A DNA stretch of 54,515 nucleotides from Aquibacillus salsiterrae (GTDB lineage: Bacteria > Bacillota > Bacilli > Bacillales > Amphibacillaceae): positions 1 to 54,515 of the forward strand of contig NZ_JAMQKC010000017.1 in assembly GCF_028416595.1 (NCBI RefSeq), read 5' to 3'. Both the position numbers and the translations under genes were made by a program. How positions within the stretch are numbered: position 1 is the first letter of the stretch; every line of letters begins with the position of its first letter. Below the pieces are notes generated by a model. That model ran no database searches. It was not told the DNA's origin and worked only from the letters and a program-made list of their open reading frames with translations. This document shows positions 26,701 to 34,799 of this stretch, in pieces.

Positions 26701-27603
26701 ATGATGAAAAAACTATTACTTCTTATCCTTACTAGTCTATTTTTTTTACTAGTAGCATGTGGAGATGAAACCGAAGAAAGTGAACAAAGTAAGGAAAGTG
26801 GAAGTGATGAAGCCTTTACAATTGGGGTTATTCCGGCACAAACGGAAGGATCGATGCAAGAAGCAATGGATGAACTTCAAGCTACTTTGACAGATAAATT
26901 AGATCGTGAAGTATTAGTTGAAGTATACCCAGATTATAATGGTGTCGTAGAAGCGATGAATTTTGACAAAATTGATATGGCCTATTTTGGACCATTAACC
27001 TACGTCATAGCAAACGCCAAAAGTGGTGCAAAGGCAATAATTACTCAATTAATTGATGGGGAACCGTTTTACCGTTCGTATATTATCACAAATAAAGAAA
27101 ATGAATGGAATACATTAGATGAGCTCCTATCTGATCCGAGTGAAATAGACTTTGCATTTGGTGATCCAAATTCTACTTCAGGCTCATTAATACCTAGTAT
27201 CGAATTACAAGACCGAGGTGTCTACCAATCAGAAGATGAGCATTCCTTTAATTCTGTTCGATTTACCGGTTCACATGATGCAACAGCTTTAGCTGTTCAG
27301 AACAACCAAGTTGATGCTGGTGCGATTGATAGTGCTATTTATAATCAGTTAGTTGAATCAGGTAAAGTCGACGGAAAACAAATCAAAACCATTTGGGAAT
27401 CTGAAAAGTTATTCCAATACCCTTGGGCCGTCCGTAAAGGAACTGACGAAGAAACAATTGGAGCACTAAAGGAAGCCTTCTTATCGATTGATAGTGAAGT
27501 AATTTTAGATGCTTTTGGTGCTACCGGATTTACTGAAGCGAGCAACGAGGATTATGAAAGTATTCGTCAAGCAGCAGTGAAACAAGGAATTATTGAAGAA
27601 TAG
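26701..27603 (+). CDS. PhnD-family substrate-binding lipoprotein, putative selenium oxyanion transporter
   Basis: A lipoprotein signal peptide ends at lipobox LLVAC (Cys20); a Glu/Ser-rich linker follows, then the PhnD-type domain: FTIGVIPAQTEGSMQEA, IDMAYFGPLTYVIA, FGDPNSTSGSLIPS and AVQNNQVDAGAID. The family binds oxyanions, phosphonate or phosphite in the known cases; a related subfamily near selD is annotated as putative selenate binding. No C-P lyase genes are nearby while selD is, so selenium is the better guess. ATG follows GAGGTG. Anchored outside the membrane. Confidence 0.75.
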   Translation: MMKKLLLLILTSLFFLLVACGDETEESEQSKESGSDEAFTIGVIPAQTEGSMQEAMDELQATLTDKLDREVLVEVYPDYNGVVEAMNFDKIDMAYFGPLTYVIANAKSGAKAIITQLIDGEPFYRSYIITNKENEWNTLDELLSDPSEIDFAFGDPNSTSGSLIPSIELQDRGVYQSEDEHSFNSVRFTGSHDATALAVQNNQVDAGAIDSAIYNQLVESGKVDGKQIKTIWESEKLFQYPWAVRKGTDEETIGALKEAFLSIDSEVILDAFGATGFTEASNEDYESIRQAAVKQGIIEE

Positions 27604-27614
27604 AGCTGATTTTC

Positions 27615-28370
27615 GTGTGGTTTAAACGACGTCATTTTTTTACTGTCGCCCTCCTTGTCGTTATTCTTTATATTAGTATGAGGATGACTGAATTTGATTT
27701 AGCAAAATTTCGTGACTTTCGCAACATGATTGATTTTTTACACGAATGGTTTCCAATGGAAACATCTAAATTGGATGGGATGATATCAGATAGCTTAGAA
27801 ACGATTGCTATGGCTTTTTTAGGAAGCTTCTTAGGACTTTTGATAGCTCTTCCGATTAGCTTTGCAGCAGCGAAGAACACCGCGTCGTCAAGCTTTTTGT
27901 ATCAATTTACTAGGATAATCCTAAGTTTTATGCGATCCATTCCAGAAATCGTGTTCGGATTAATCTTACTAACAGTATTAGGTTTAGGACCTTTTCCTGC
28001 TGTTTTAGCTATCCTATTCCACAATATCGGTGTATTGGGTAAATTAATTTCTGAACTAATTGAATCCTCTGACCCAGGGCCGAAAGAGGCCTTGGAAGCA
28101 GTTGGAGCAAAACGGTGGTTTGCATATTTGTTTAGCATTCTACCACAAATTTGGCCGAATGTTCTTTCACATTATTTTTACCGGTTAGAAGTGGCTATTA
28201 GAACCTCACTTATCTTAGGGTTTATCGGGGGCGGTGGCATAGGTCAACGACTATTTATTGATTTTAAAACCTTTCAGTACTCTTCGGTATCGATGGACGT
28301 CTTTATTATCATGGTAATCGTTATCTGTGTTGATTTGCTAGGTAGTTATGTGAGAAATAAAGTTATATAA
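27615..28370 (+). CDS. PhnE-type ABC transporter permease
   Basis: The 251-aa membrane protein has about six helices and the permease coupling loop (ELIESSDPGPKEALEAVGAKRW, about 152-173). RIILSFMRSIPEIVFGLI and GFIGGGGIGQRL are typical of PhnE. Start is GTG 27615 with a weak site, 11 bases after the binding-protein stop, so translation is probably coupled. Partner of the binding protein before it and the ATPase after it. Confidence 0.8.
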   Translation: MWFKRRHFFTVALLVVILYISMRMTEFDLAKFRDFRNMIDFLHEWFPMETSKLDGMISDSLETIAMAFLGSFLGLLIALPISFAAAKNTASSSFLYQFTRIILSFMRSIPEIVFGLILLTVLGLGPFPAVLAILFHNIGVLGKLISELIESSDPGPKEALEAVGAKRWFAYLFSILPQIWPNVLSHYFYRLEVAIRTSLILGFIGGGGIGQRLFIDFKTFQYSSVSMDVFIIMVIVICVDLLGSYVRNKVI

Positions 28371-28380
28371 GGAGGCGGAA

Positions 28381-29154
28381 ATGTTAGAATTAAAAAATTT
28401 ATCCGTCCAATATACGAAATATGAAGACGCTGCTCTATCTGATATAAACTTGACTTTTAAACCCGGTGAGTTTGTCTGCATTTTAGGAAAAAGTGGTGCA
28501 GGGAAATCAACACTAATAAGGTGTATCAATGGATTACAAAAACCAACCCGTGGGGACGTTTTCTGGAACAAGCAGTCTATTACCAAGTTATCCGAAGAAC
28601 AATTACGTAAGGTAAGACGTGAAATGGGTATGATTTTCCAACATTTTAATCTAGTTCCAAGACTAACTGTATTACAAAATGTTTTGACAGGTTCATTTGG
28701 AAATCGCTCCACGTTTAAAAGCCTGTTAGGTTTGTTTCATGATGAAGAAGTATCACAAGCTATGCAGGTTATTAAAGACGTTGGCTTAAAGGAACAGACC
28801 CATCGTAAAGTTGAAAAATTAAGTGGTGGTCAAAAACAGAGAGTTGGAATAGCACGCGCACTTTTACAACAGCCTAGAATATTTCTTGGAGATGAACCTG
28901 TTTCAAGTCTTGATCCGGGAACAGCAAACCATATCTTTAACCTAATCCAAGAGATGCATAGTAAGCACCAGCTTTTAACGATAATAAATGTGCATGATGT
29001 TGACATCGCAAAGCGTTATGCTACTAGAATAATCGCACTAAAAAATGGTCAAGTGATTTTCGATGATACTCCAGAATCGTTCGACCGTGATCAGTTTCAT
29101 TTAACGTACCATGCTTTCTCTAATAAGTTGGAGGAACTCCCAATCCGAAATTAA
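28381..29154 (+). CDS. PhnC-type ABC transporter ATPase
   Basis: The 257-aa ATPase has Walker A GKSGAGKST (about 37-45), Q-loop FQHFN, signature LSGGQKQRVGIARA, Walker B IFLGDEPVSSLD and switch His in INVHDVD. It matches PhnC in length and in the inserted loop FGNRSTFKSLLGLF. ATG follows AAGGAGG, 10 bases after the permease stop. Confidence 0.85.
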   Translation: MLELKNLSVQYTKYEDAALSDINLTFKPGEFVCILGKSGAGKSTLIRCINGLQKPTRGDVFWNKQSITKLSEEQLRKVRREMGMIFQHFNLVPRLTVLQNVLTGSFGNRSTFKSLLGLFHDEEVSQAMQVIKDVGLKEQTHRKVEKLSGGQKQRVGIARALLQQPRIFLGDEPVSSLDPGTANHIFNLIQEMHSKHQLLTIINVHDVDIAKRYATRIIALKNGQVIFDDTPESFDRDQFHLTYHAFSNKLEELPIRN

Positions 29155-29176
29155 ACGAAAAGAGGGTAAATGTACT

Positions 29177-29809
29177 ATGATAATTAAAAGTCCTTGAGTG
29201 GTTGACCAATCACGGGTCGTGTACGACTCAAAAGACGAAAATGTCCTAACAAAAATAAAAGGAACTAGAGATAAAACAGTTGTATTAACTTTTGACGACG
29301 GGCCAAGTAAACTGCTTCCAAACCTATTGAATATCCTAAAGGAAGAACAGGTTCCCGCTGTCTTTTTTTGGCAGTCTCGATTACTATATCCGAAACGGCC
29401 ATGGCAGCGATTGTTAGAGGAAGGGCATCATATTGGCTCGCATACGATCAATCACCCTGATTTGACAAGGCTTTCCTATCAAGAACAGCTTAAACAATTA
29501 AAAGTGAGTGTATCTGAAATAGAAACCATTACTGGCCAAAAGGTAAACTTTTTCCGTCCCCCTTTTGGCCAATATAATGATGACACAATCAAAGCCGCAA
29601 AAGCACTCGGTTTAACGACTGTTATGTGGCGAATTGCTGCAATTGACTGGGAACTTAAATGCGACCCTGAGCAAATCATTACCAATGTAATAGATCATTT
29701 AGAAGATGGAGCGATCATTTTACTCCATGAACTAGCACAAACTATTGAGGTTCTCCCAACCATCATCCAGTCTATAAAAAGCAAAGGATATTCCTTTACT
29801 ACTTTGTAA
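29177..29809 (+). CDS. NodB-type polysaccharide deacetylase with in-frame UGA at codon 7
   Basis: The catalytic domain is complete: TFDDGPS, SHTINHPDL (metal His pair), RPPFGQYN and LLHELA. It removes acetyl groups from N-acetylated sugars. The best start is ATG 29177, 10 bases after GAGGG, but the reading MIIKSP meets TGA at 29195-29197 before VVDQSRVVYD. Starting at GTG 29198, directly after the TGA, gives 203 aa but no ribosome site. A hairpin in the SECIS range follows. It could be Sec readthrough, termination-reinitiation or a Trp codon turned to UGA. No membrane helix in either version. Last gene of the transporter operon. Confidence 0.75.
29214..29229 (+). promoter_or_regulatory. candidate SECIS-like hairpin in the deacetylase gene
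   Basis: GGGTCG pairs with CGACTC (one G-T) around loop TGTA, whose first base is 23 bases after the UGA; the second loop base is G. It fits the loose bacterial SECIS rules. A second hairpin, GTGGTT/AATCAC with loop GACC, directly follows the UGA and might instead affect reinitiation. Confidence 0.35.
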
Positions 29810-29843
29810 GAAACCTGGCCAAAATCTTCTAAGGGGAGCTTTT

Positions 29844-29872
29844 AAAGCACAGACTTTGATGTCTGTGCTTTA
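29844..29872. terminator. terminator of the selD-transporter-deacetylase strand
   Basis: AAAGCACAGAC and GTCTGTGCTTT pair around TTTGAT, followed by AAATTT on the plus strand. It closes the operon that began at 23542 or 25785. Confidence 0.75.
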
Positions 29873-29969
29873 AATTTAGCTTGCTGTCTTACCTTTTTAA
29901 AAAAGGTGAAAAAATTGGAACATAACAAGCTGCCATTTCTTATCCTGTAAGAGATGGGAGTGAAAACAG

Positions 29970-30626
29970 GTGATTCAGACGATTATTTTTGATTCATATG
30001 GGACGTTGTTTGATGTCAATGTGTTATCTAATAAGTTAAATAATTACTTTCCAGGAGACGGCGAAGCAATAAATAAGACATGGCGAGATAAGCAATTAGA
30101 TTATGCTTTCATTAGAGAAATAACTGGGACATATTGCCCATTTTCCAAGGTCGTACGTGATTCGTTACATTACGCGGTTAACAAACATGGATACGAACTT
30201 CAGCCGTACCAAGAAATTGAATTACTCCAAGCCTATTTGACTTTACCGGTATATCCTGAAGTCAAGTCAGTCCTAACCCAATTAAACCAAAAAAGTTGTG
30301 CAATTCTGTCTAATGGGTCCCACGATATGCTTGACCCTCTTATAATTAATACTGGGCTATACCCTTTCTTTACTAGAATTATAAGTACAGATGAGATCAG
30401 ACACTATAAACCTAATCCACTGTGTTATCACTATGCCTCTCTTGCTTTAGCTAGTCCTAAAACGGAAACGTTATATGTTTCTGCCAATGAATTTGGAATT
30501 GCTGGAGCTAATAGTTACGGCTTTTACACGGCTTGGATAAACCGTGATAAAAATCCATTAGATAGGCTTGATAGCTTACCTACTGCTGTTTATCAAGACT
30601 TAAATGGAATTCTAGAGTGGTCCTAA
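29970..30626 (+). CDS. HAD-superfamily hydrolase, haloacid dehalogenase type II-like
   Basis: The 218-aa protein has nucleophile Asp8 in IIFDSYGTLFDV, RDKQLDYAFIR, motif II AILSNGS, motif III Lys in HYKPNPLCY, and SANEFGIAGANSYGF with AWINR near the end. This order is that of L-2-haloacid dehalogenases. However, the position of the essential acidic residue (family SSNxxD) holds Gly here, so activity on haloacids is doubtful. Start is GTG. Its own terminator follows; it lies between the Se operon and the Sec thioredoxin. Confidence 0.75.
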   Translation: MIQTIIFDSYGTLFDVNVLSNKLNNYFPGDGEAINKTWRDKQLDYAFIREITGTYCPFSKVVRDSLHYAVNKHGYELQPYQEIELLQAYLTLPVYPEVKSVLTQLNQKSCAILSNGSHDMLDPLIINTGLYPFFTRIISTDEIRHYKPNPLCYHYASLALASPKTETLYVSANEFGIAGANSYGFYTAWINRDKNPLDRLDSLPTAVYQDLNGILEWS

Positions 30627-30655
30627 CATTTTAATATAGATTGTTACCCCCAATT

Positions 30656-30691
30656 GAAAAAACTGCACCTCCAATTGGGGTGCAGTTTTTT
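30656..30691. terminator. bidirectional terminator between HAD and thioredoxin genes
   Basis: AAAAAACTGCACC pairs with GGTGCAGTTTTTT around a 9-base loop; good U-runs on both strands serve both converging genes. Confidence 0.9.
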
Positions 30692-30705
30692 CAATAGTAT
30701 AATTC

Positions 30706-31014
30706 TTACGATTGTGCAAATTCCTTTACTTTCTCTTCAGGAACGAACCCAACTGAACGGTTCACTTCTTCACCGTTTTTCACCAACACCATTGTTGGAA
30801 TGCTCTGGACACCGAACTGTTGAGCTAAATCACTAGTTTCATCAACGTCAACGTAGTAGAACTCAACTGTATCCAATTGTTCACTTACACTTGAGACCAC
30901 CGGCCTCAACATCCGACAACCGGGTCACCAATCTGCCCCAAATTCAAGTATAACAGGTTTGGTAGCATTTTTGACAAGTGCTTCAAAATCAGCTGATGTT
31001 ATTGTTTTTACCAT
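30706..31014 (-). CDS. selenocysteine-containing thioredoxin (WUPGC active site)
   Basis: From ATG 31014, 6 bases after AGGAGG, the frame reads MVKTITSADF then ILEFGADW, TGA at 30925-30927 (Sec30) and PGCRMLRPVV. The rest is a normal thioredoxin: VDVDETSDLAQQFGVQSIPTMVLVKNGEEV with cis-Pro. Sec replaces the nucleophilic Cys of the usual CGPC/CPGC motif, leaving U-P-G-C. 102 aa, typical thioredoxin length; cytosolic disulfide reduction is expected, with a stronger nucleophile. A good SECIS hairpin follows. A start after the UGA would lose the active site. Confidence 0.93.
30892..30908 (-). promoter_or_regulatory. candidate SECIS hairpin of the Sec thioredoxin
   Basis: TGAGGCC pairs with GGTCTCA (seven pairs, one G-T) around loop GGT. 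The loop begins 24 bases after the UGA and starts with two G, the best match of the set to the bacterial SECIS pattern. Confidence 0.65.
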
Positions 31015-31212
31015 CATATCCCTCCTTAATCTTTAATACGTTCCTATTTTCCCCTTTGTTTCGTTTAATATTACCTAACCTTACAACGTTTCTATTTCGA
31101 TCTGGTTTCAAAAAATGACATTTTCGAACTTTTTCCATGCAAATTGTAGTCTTGTTAGCGCATCATGTAGTAATATAGATATAAAAGTCGAAAAAGACAA
31201 GGATTGGTATAA

Positions 31213-33435
31213 ATGGAAACTATTCTCGACACGGACTCTATATCAGAGATCTACCGTTCACTGTTTGATAACAATCAGGACGGCTGTTATGCGTTAGACT
31301 TAGAGGGAAACTTTATTATGGTCAATAAAGTTGCTGAAACGATGACAGGATATTCCAAGGACGAGCTACTTCATCATTCCTTTCTTACTATTTTTCATAG
31401 AGTACATTTAAGTACAGTACTAACATGCTTTGAACGCGTAATAAGTGGAAGTCGGGAAGAGCTTAACGTTTCACTAAAACATAAACGTGGGAAAAGAGTT
31501 GATGTCTCGATTACATCGGTCCCTATTATCAAAAACGGGCAAATCTACGGTGCTGTTGGAATGGTTAAAGATGTAACAGAGAAAAATGGCCTTGAAGCAC
31601 TTCTAACAGGACAAAATCAAATACTAGAAATGATAGCCTCTGGGAAAAATTATTCTGAAGTGCTAGATTCGATAAGTGCTCTTGTTGAGCAATTAACAAG
31701 TGGCTGCAACAGTTCCATCCATTTAGTAAAAAACAGCAATAATCATGTATATCTTCACCCGTCTAGTGCTATACCTGATGAAATCAAACCATTAATGAGG
31801 AGAATTCCTGTTAATTCACAACATATGGCAATTGGAAAAGCTGCCTTTCTAAAACAGCCAGTAGTTGTCGATGACTTGGAACTAGACGCTTTGGCTAACG
31901 AACTAAATGACCATTTATTTAAAATTGGATTAAAGGCATGTTGGTCTTTTCCGGTTTTAGATACAAACAAGGAAGTTTTAGGAGTCTTTTCTTTATATCA
32001 AGGCGAACCAAATTTACCAACGGAATGGGATATACAAGTCATTGAAAAGGCTACCTATTTAATCAGGATTGCAATCCAACATTTTAGTGTCGAGGACAAA
32101 CTTAATTATTTAGTTTCACATGATCCACTTACAGGACTGCCGAATCGTAATTTATTCAAAGAACAAGTTGATAAAGCAATCCATCGGTGTGAGATTGATT
32201 CCTCTTTTGCGATTATGTATTTAGATTTAGACCGTTTTAAGCTTATAAATGATTCATTAGGTCATCATGTTGGAGATACACTTTTATTGGAAGTAACAAA
32301 ACGGATAAATGGCTGTATAAGGTCTGCTGATATAGTTTCAAGACATAGCGCAGATGAATTTATGATACTGCTTGAAAATGTATCGAATGAAGAAGCAAGT
32401 ATAGTCGCACACCGTATTATTATTCAGCTAAAAGAACCATTTTTGATTGACGGGCATGAAGTTTTTGTGACACCTTGTATTGGAATAAGCTTTTATCCAC
32501 TGGATGGTATTGATGTTAATGAGTTAATTCGTAAAGCAGATGTATCGATGTATCAGGCTAAAAAAGAAGGAAAAAACAATTTCCGATTCTACGATTTAAC
32601 ACTTGACCAAAAAACGATGAAGCGATTGGAAATGGAAAATGAACTAAGAAAAGCAATCGAAAATCAAGAACTTTCCTTGGAATATCAACCCATTATTAAC
32701 GTAAAGACAGACCAGATGGCCGGAGTGGAAGCCCTTGTGCGATGGAACAGCAAAATACTTGGTAATGTACCTCCACACGAATTTATTCCTATCGCAGAGG
32801 AAACAGGTTTAATTAATGCCATTGGTGAATGGGTGCTAAAGACAGCCTGCACCCAGCTTGTGTTGTGGGAAACTAAACAAGGAATTAAAACAAATGTTTC
32901 TGTTAACTTGTCAATCCGACAGTTTTATCAACCAAATTTGTTATCGATGATTGAAAATATTTTAACAAGAACTGGAGTCAACCCGAGTAGATTAACGCTT
33001 GAAATAACGGAGAGCATGACGATGGAAGTAGAAGCTGCTACAGTTATTTTAAATGGATTAAAAGAGCTTGGCATAACAATTGCAATTGATGATTTTGGCA
33101 CAGGATATAGTTCTCTTAGTTATTTAAAGTCACTTCCGATTGATTACTTAAAAATTGACCGCTCTTTCATCCTAGATATGACAACAAGCATAGATGATGA
33201 AAGCATTGCAACAACAATACTTGTCATGGCTAAACACCTTGGGTTATTTGTTATTGCCGAAGGGGTCGAAACAAAAGATCAGTTAGCGGTTCTGCAAAAC
33301 AATTATTGTCACGAAGTACAGGGTTACTTATTTAGTAAAGCACTGCTACCAGACCAAGTTCCTGTCTACATCCAAAATCTAAAAAAACAAGTGTCAAATG
33401 AAGAACAAAAGCGCAAGCGCCTTGCCCACCCCTGA
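31213..33435 (+). CDS. PAS-GAF-GGDEF-EAL protein, likely c-di-GMP phosphodiesterase
   Basis: The 740-aa soluble protein has PAS (about 10-125), GAF (about 140-290), GGDEF (about 300-460) and EAL (about 475-725). The cyclase signature is RHSADEF instead of GGDEF, so synthesis is probably lost; EAL is intact (VEALVRWNS, NLSIRQF, AIDDFGTGYSSLSYL, DRSFI). GAF plus a dead GGDEF often regulates the EAL. The last residues (NEEQKRKRLAHP) and the stop codon are encoded by a dispersed-repeat copy that begins near 33407. Ribosome site weak. Confidence 0.85.
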   Translation: METILDTDSISEIYRSLFDNNQDGCYALDLEGNFIMVNKVAETMTGYSKDELLHHSFLTIFHRVHLSTVLTCFERVISGSREELNVSLKHKRGKRVDVSITSVPIIKNGQIYGAVGMVKDVTEKNGLEALLTGQNQILEMIASGKNYSEVLDSISALVEQLTSGCNSSIHLVKNSNNHVYLHPSSAIPDEIKPLMRRIPVNSQHMAIGKAAFLKQPVVVDDLELDALANELNDHLFKIGLKACWSFPVLDTNKEVLGVFSLYQGEPNLPTEWDIQVIEKATYLIRIAIQHFSVEDKLNYLVSHDPLTGLPNRNLFKEQVDKAIHRCEIDSSFAIMYLDLDRFKLINDSLGHHVGDTLLLEVTKRINGCIRSADIVSRHSADEFMILLENVSNEEASIVAHRIIIQLKEPFLIDGHEVFVTPCIGISFYPLDGIDVNELIRKADVSMYQAKKEGKNNFRFYDLTLDQKTMKRLEMENELRKAIENQELSLEYQPIINVKTDQMAGVEALVRWNSKILGNVPPHEFIPIAEETGLINAIGEWVLKTACTQLVLWETKQGIKTNVSVNLSIRQFYQPNLLSMIENILTRTGVNPSRLTLEITESMTMEVEAATVILNGLKELGITIAIDDFGTGYSSLSYLKSLPIDYLKIDRSFILDMTTSIDDESIATTILVMAKHLGLFVIAEGVETKDQLAVLQNNYCHEVQGYLFSKALLPDQVPVYIQNLKKQVSNEEQKRKRLAHP

Positions 33436-33626
33436 CAAGCGTAAAACAAGACTCGTAATGGCGGTCTGTGCCATGTAGAGGATTGACTTACGAATCGAAG
33501 GGGTAAGCGCTGAAGCTGGACGTGGCTGTTGCTGGATGTTATCCACGTTTGGATTTTTTTATCCTTTCTTACCTTATAAGAAAAGCGCGGGGCGCCTTGG
33601 TCAGAACCGACAGGCATAAGACATGA
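33407..33626. repeat. two adjacent copies of dispersed repeat
   Basis: One copy runs from AAAAGCGCAAGCGCCTTGCC to AAGCGCTGAAGCTGGACGTGG, then the trailer GATGTTATCCACGTTTGG; a second starts at about 33581 (AGAAAAGCGCGGGGCGCC) and is cut after GACAGGCATAAGAC. The first overlaps the 3' end of the GGDEF-EAL gene. Confidence 0.8.
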
Positions 33627-33629
33627 CAA

Positions 33630-33661
33630 AACGAGGTGCTATCAACAGCACCTCGTTTTTA
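33630..33661. terminator. bidirectional terminator
   Basis: ACGAGGTGCT and AGCACCTCGT pair around ATCAAC, with TTTTTAT on the plus strand and TTTTG on the minus strand, between two convergent genes. Confidence 0.85.
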
Positions 33662-33688
33662 TGGTAGGCGATCAAAATTTTTCAATCA

Positions 33689-34732
33689 TTAGTTTCGATC
33701 ATCAATAGCCATTTGTAAATACCTTCTTGTATTAGGTCCATAAATTCCGTCGTTTACTAAAGCCGGAAATTGTTGCTGAAATTGTCTAACTGCTGCTTCT
33801 GTATTCGGACCGTAGATCCCATCAATACCTTGTGGATCAAATCCTACCTGCTTCAGTGCTCGCTGAATTTGTTTTACAGCTTCACCCTCGTCTCCTTGGC
33901 GATAAACTCCTGTTGGAAGCGGAAATGTTTCTAATTGTCCACCATCATCCAACACCTCATTAAGTTTGCTTAGTGTCAGTGGACCAACTAAGCCATCAAC
34001 TTCTAGACCATACTGACGTTGGAACCTCATGACCGCCCGTTCTGTTTCGGGGCCAAACACTCCATCTGCACCATATATCGGCAACGCGAATCCTGCACGA
34101 ATCAAATCTTGTTGAATTTCTTTAACAAATGTGCCTTCATCCCCCATACCGATTGGCAAATCAAGCGATGCTCCTAATACTTGTGGTTGATCAGTTGAAT
34201 CACCTTGAAACTCTGTTCGTAAAACGCGCTTAACATCTTCAATAAACTCATTCCATGAGATTCCATTTTGGTGAAATGCATTTAATGGATCAGTTCTTCG
34301 GGCTGGGTCAAGTGTGCTATGGGCAATAATATCTGTTTCGGGGTCTAAATTATAACGGTCAACTAAATAGGCATGATACCAAACATAACGGCGATAAGCC
34401 TCTGTAAAATCAATCCCTCCACCATATGCTAGTTCAACACCAATTGCTGCATCATTCGCATTAGCCCCAAATCTCTGGTTATCACCAGTTACTTCTTGAC
34501 GAACATGGTATGCTTTTTCGTTTAAAGGAATAATTTCTAATATGATCTCGTCATCGATAAATGTATGTGCGGATGCAAACGGTTGGATGTTTTGAAAATA
34601 ACTTCTATTTTGATATGCGGTTGAGCCTGGATTACCTGTATCGTGACTAACAATGAACTCTACATCTTCGATAGGATCACCTGGTCTGGCGTTACCTACA
34701 CCGATATAGTCTCTAATGATCTCGTATGGCAT
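33689..34732 (-). CDS. N-acetylmuramoyl-L-alanine amidase with two peptidoglycan-binding domains
   Basis: The 347-aa protein has an Amidase_2 domain (about 1-165, with zinc-type His in FIVSHDTG, VELAYGGG and IIAHSTLDPARRTDP) and two PG_binding_1 modules (about 195-260, with GPETERAVMRFQRQYGLEVDGLVGP; about 275-340, with GPNTEAAVRQFQQQFP). It cleaves the Mur-NAc to L-Ala bond. There is no signal peptide, so release may need lysis or a holin, as for prophage or mother-cell lytic enzymes. ATG follows AGGAGG. Confidence 0.85.
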   Translation of the reverse strand: MPYEIIRDYIGVGNARPGDPIEDVEFIVSHDTGNPGSTAYQNRSYFQNIQPFASAHTFIDDEIILEIIPLNEKAYHVRQEVTGDNQRFGANANDAAIGVELAYGGGIDFTEAYRRYVWYHAYLVDRYNLDPETDIIAHSTLDPARRTDPLNAFHQNGISWNEFIEDVKRVLRTEFQGDSTDQPQVLGASLDLPIGMGDEGTFVKEIQQDLIRAGFALPIYGADGVFGPETERAVMRFQRQYGLEVDGLVGPLTLSKLNEVLDDGGQLETFPLPTGVYRQGDEGEAVKQIQRALKQVGFDPQGIDGIYGPNTEAAVRQFQQQFPALVNDGIYGPNTRRYLQMAIDDRN

Positions 34733-34799
34733 TTTTAAAACCTCCTCATAAACAATTGCTCAACTACATCGTATTCAACTAAACGAAAAAGTGTAATAA

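Noticed and set aside
26701-29154. Phosphonate utilisation locus
   Set aside because: No phn catabolic gene in the window; the context is selenium and sugar genes.
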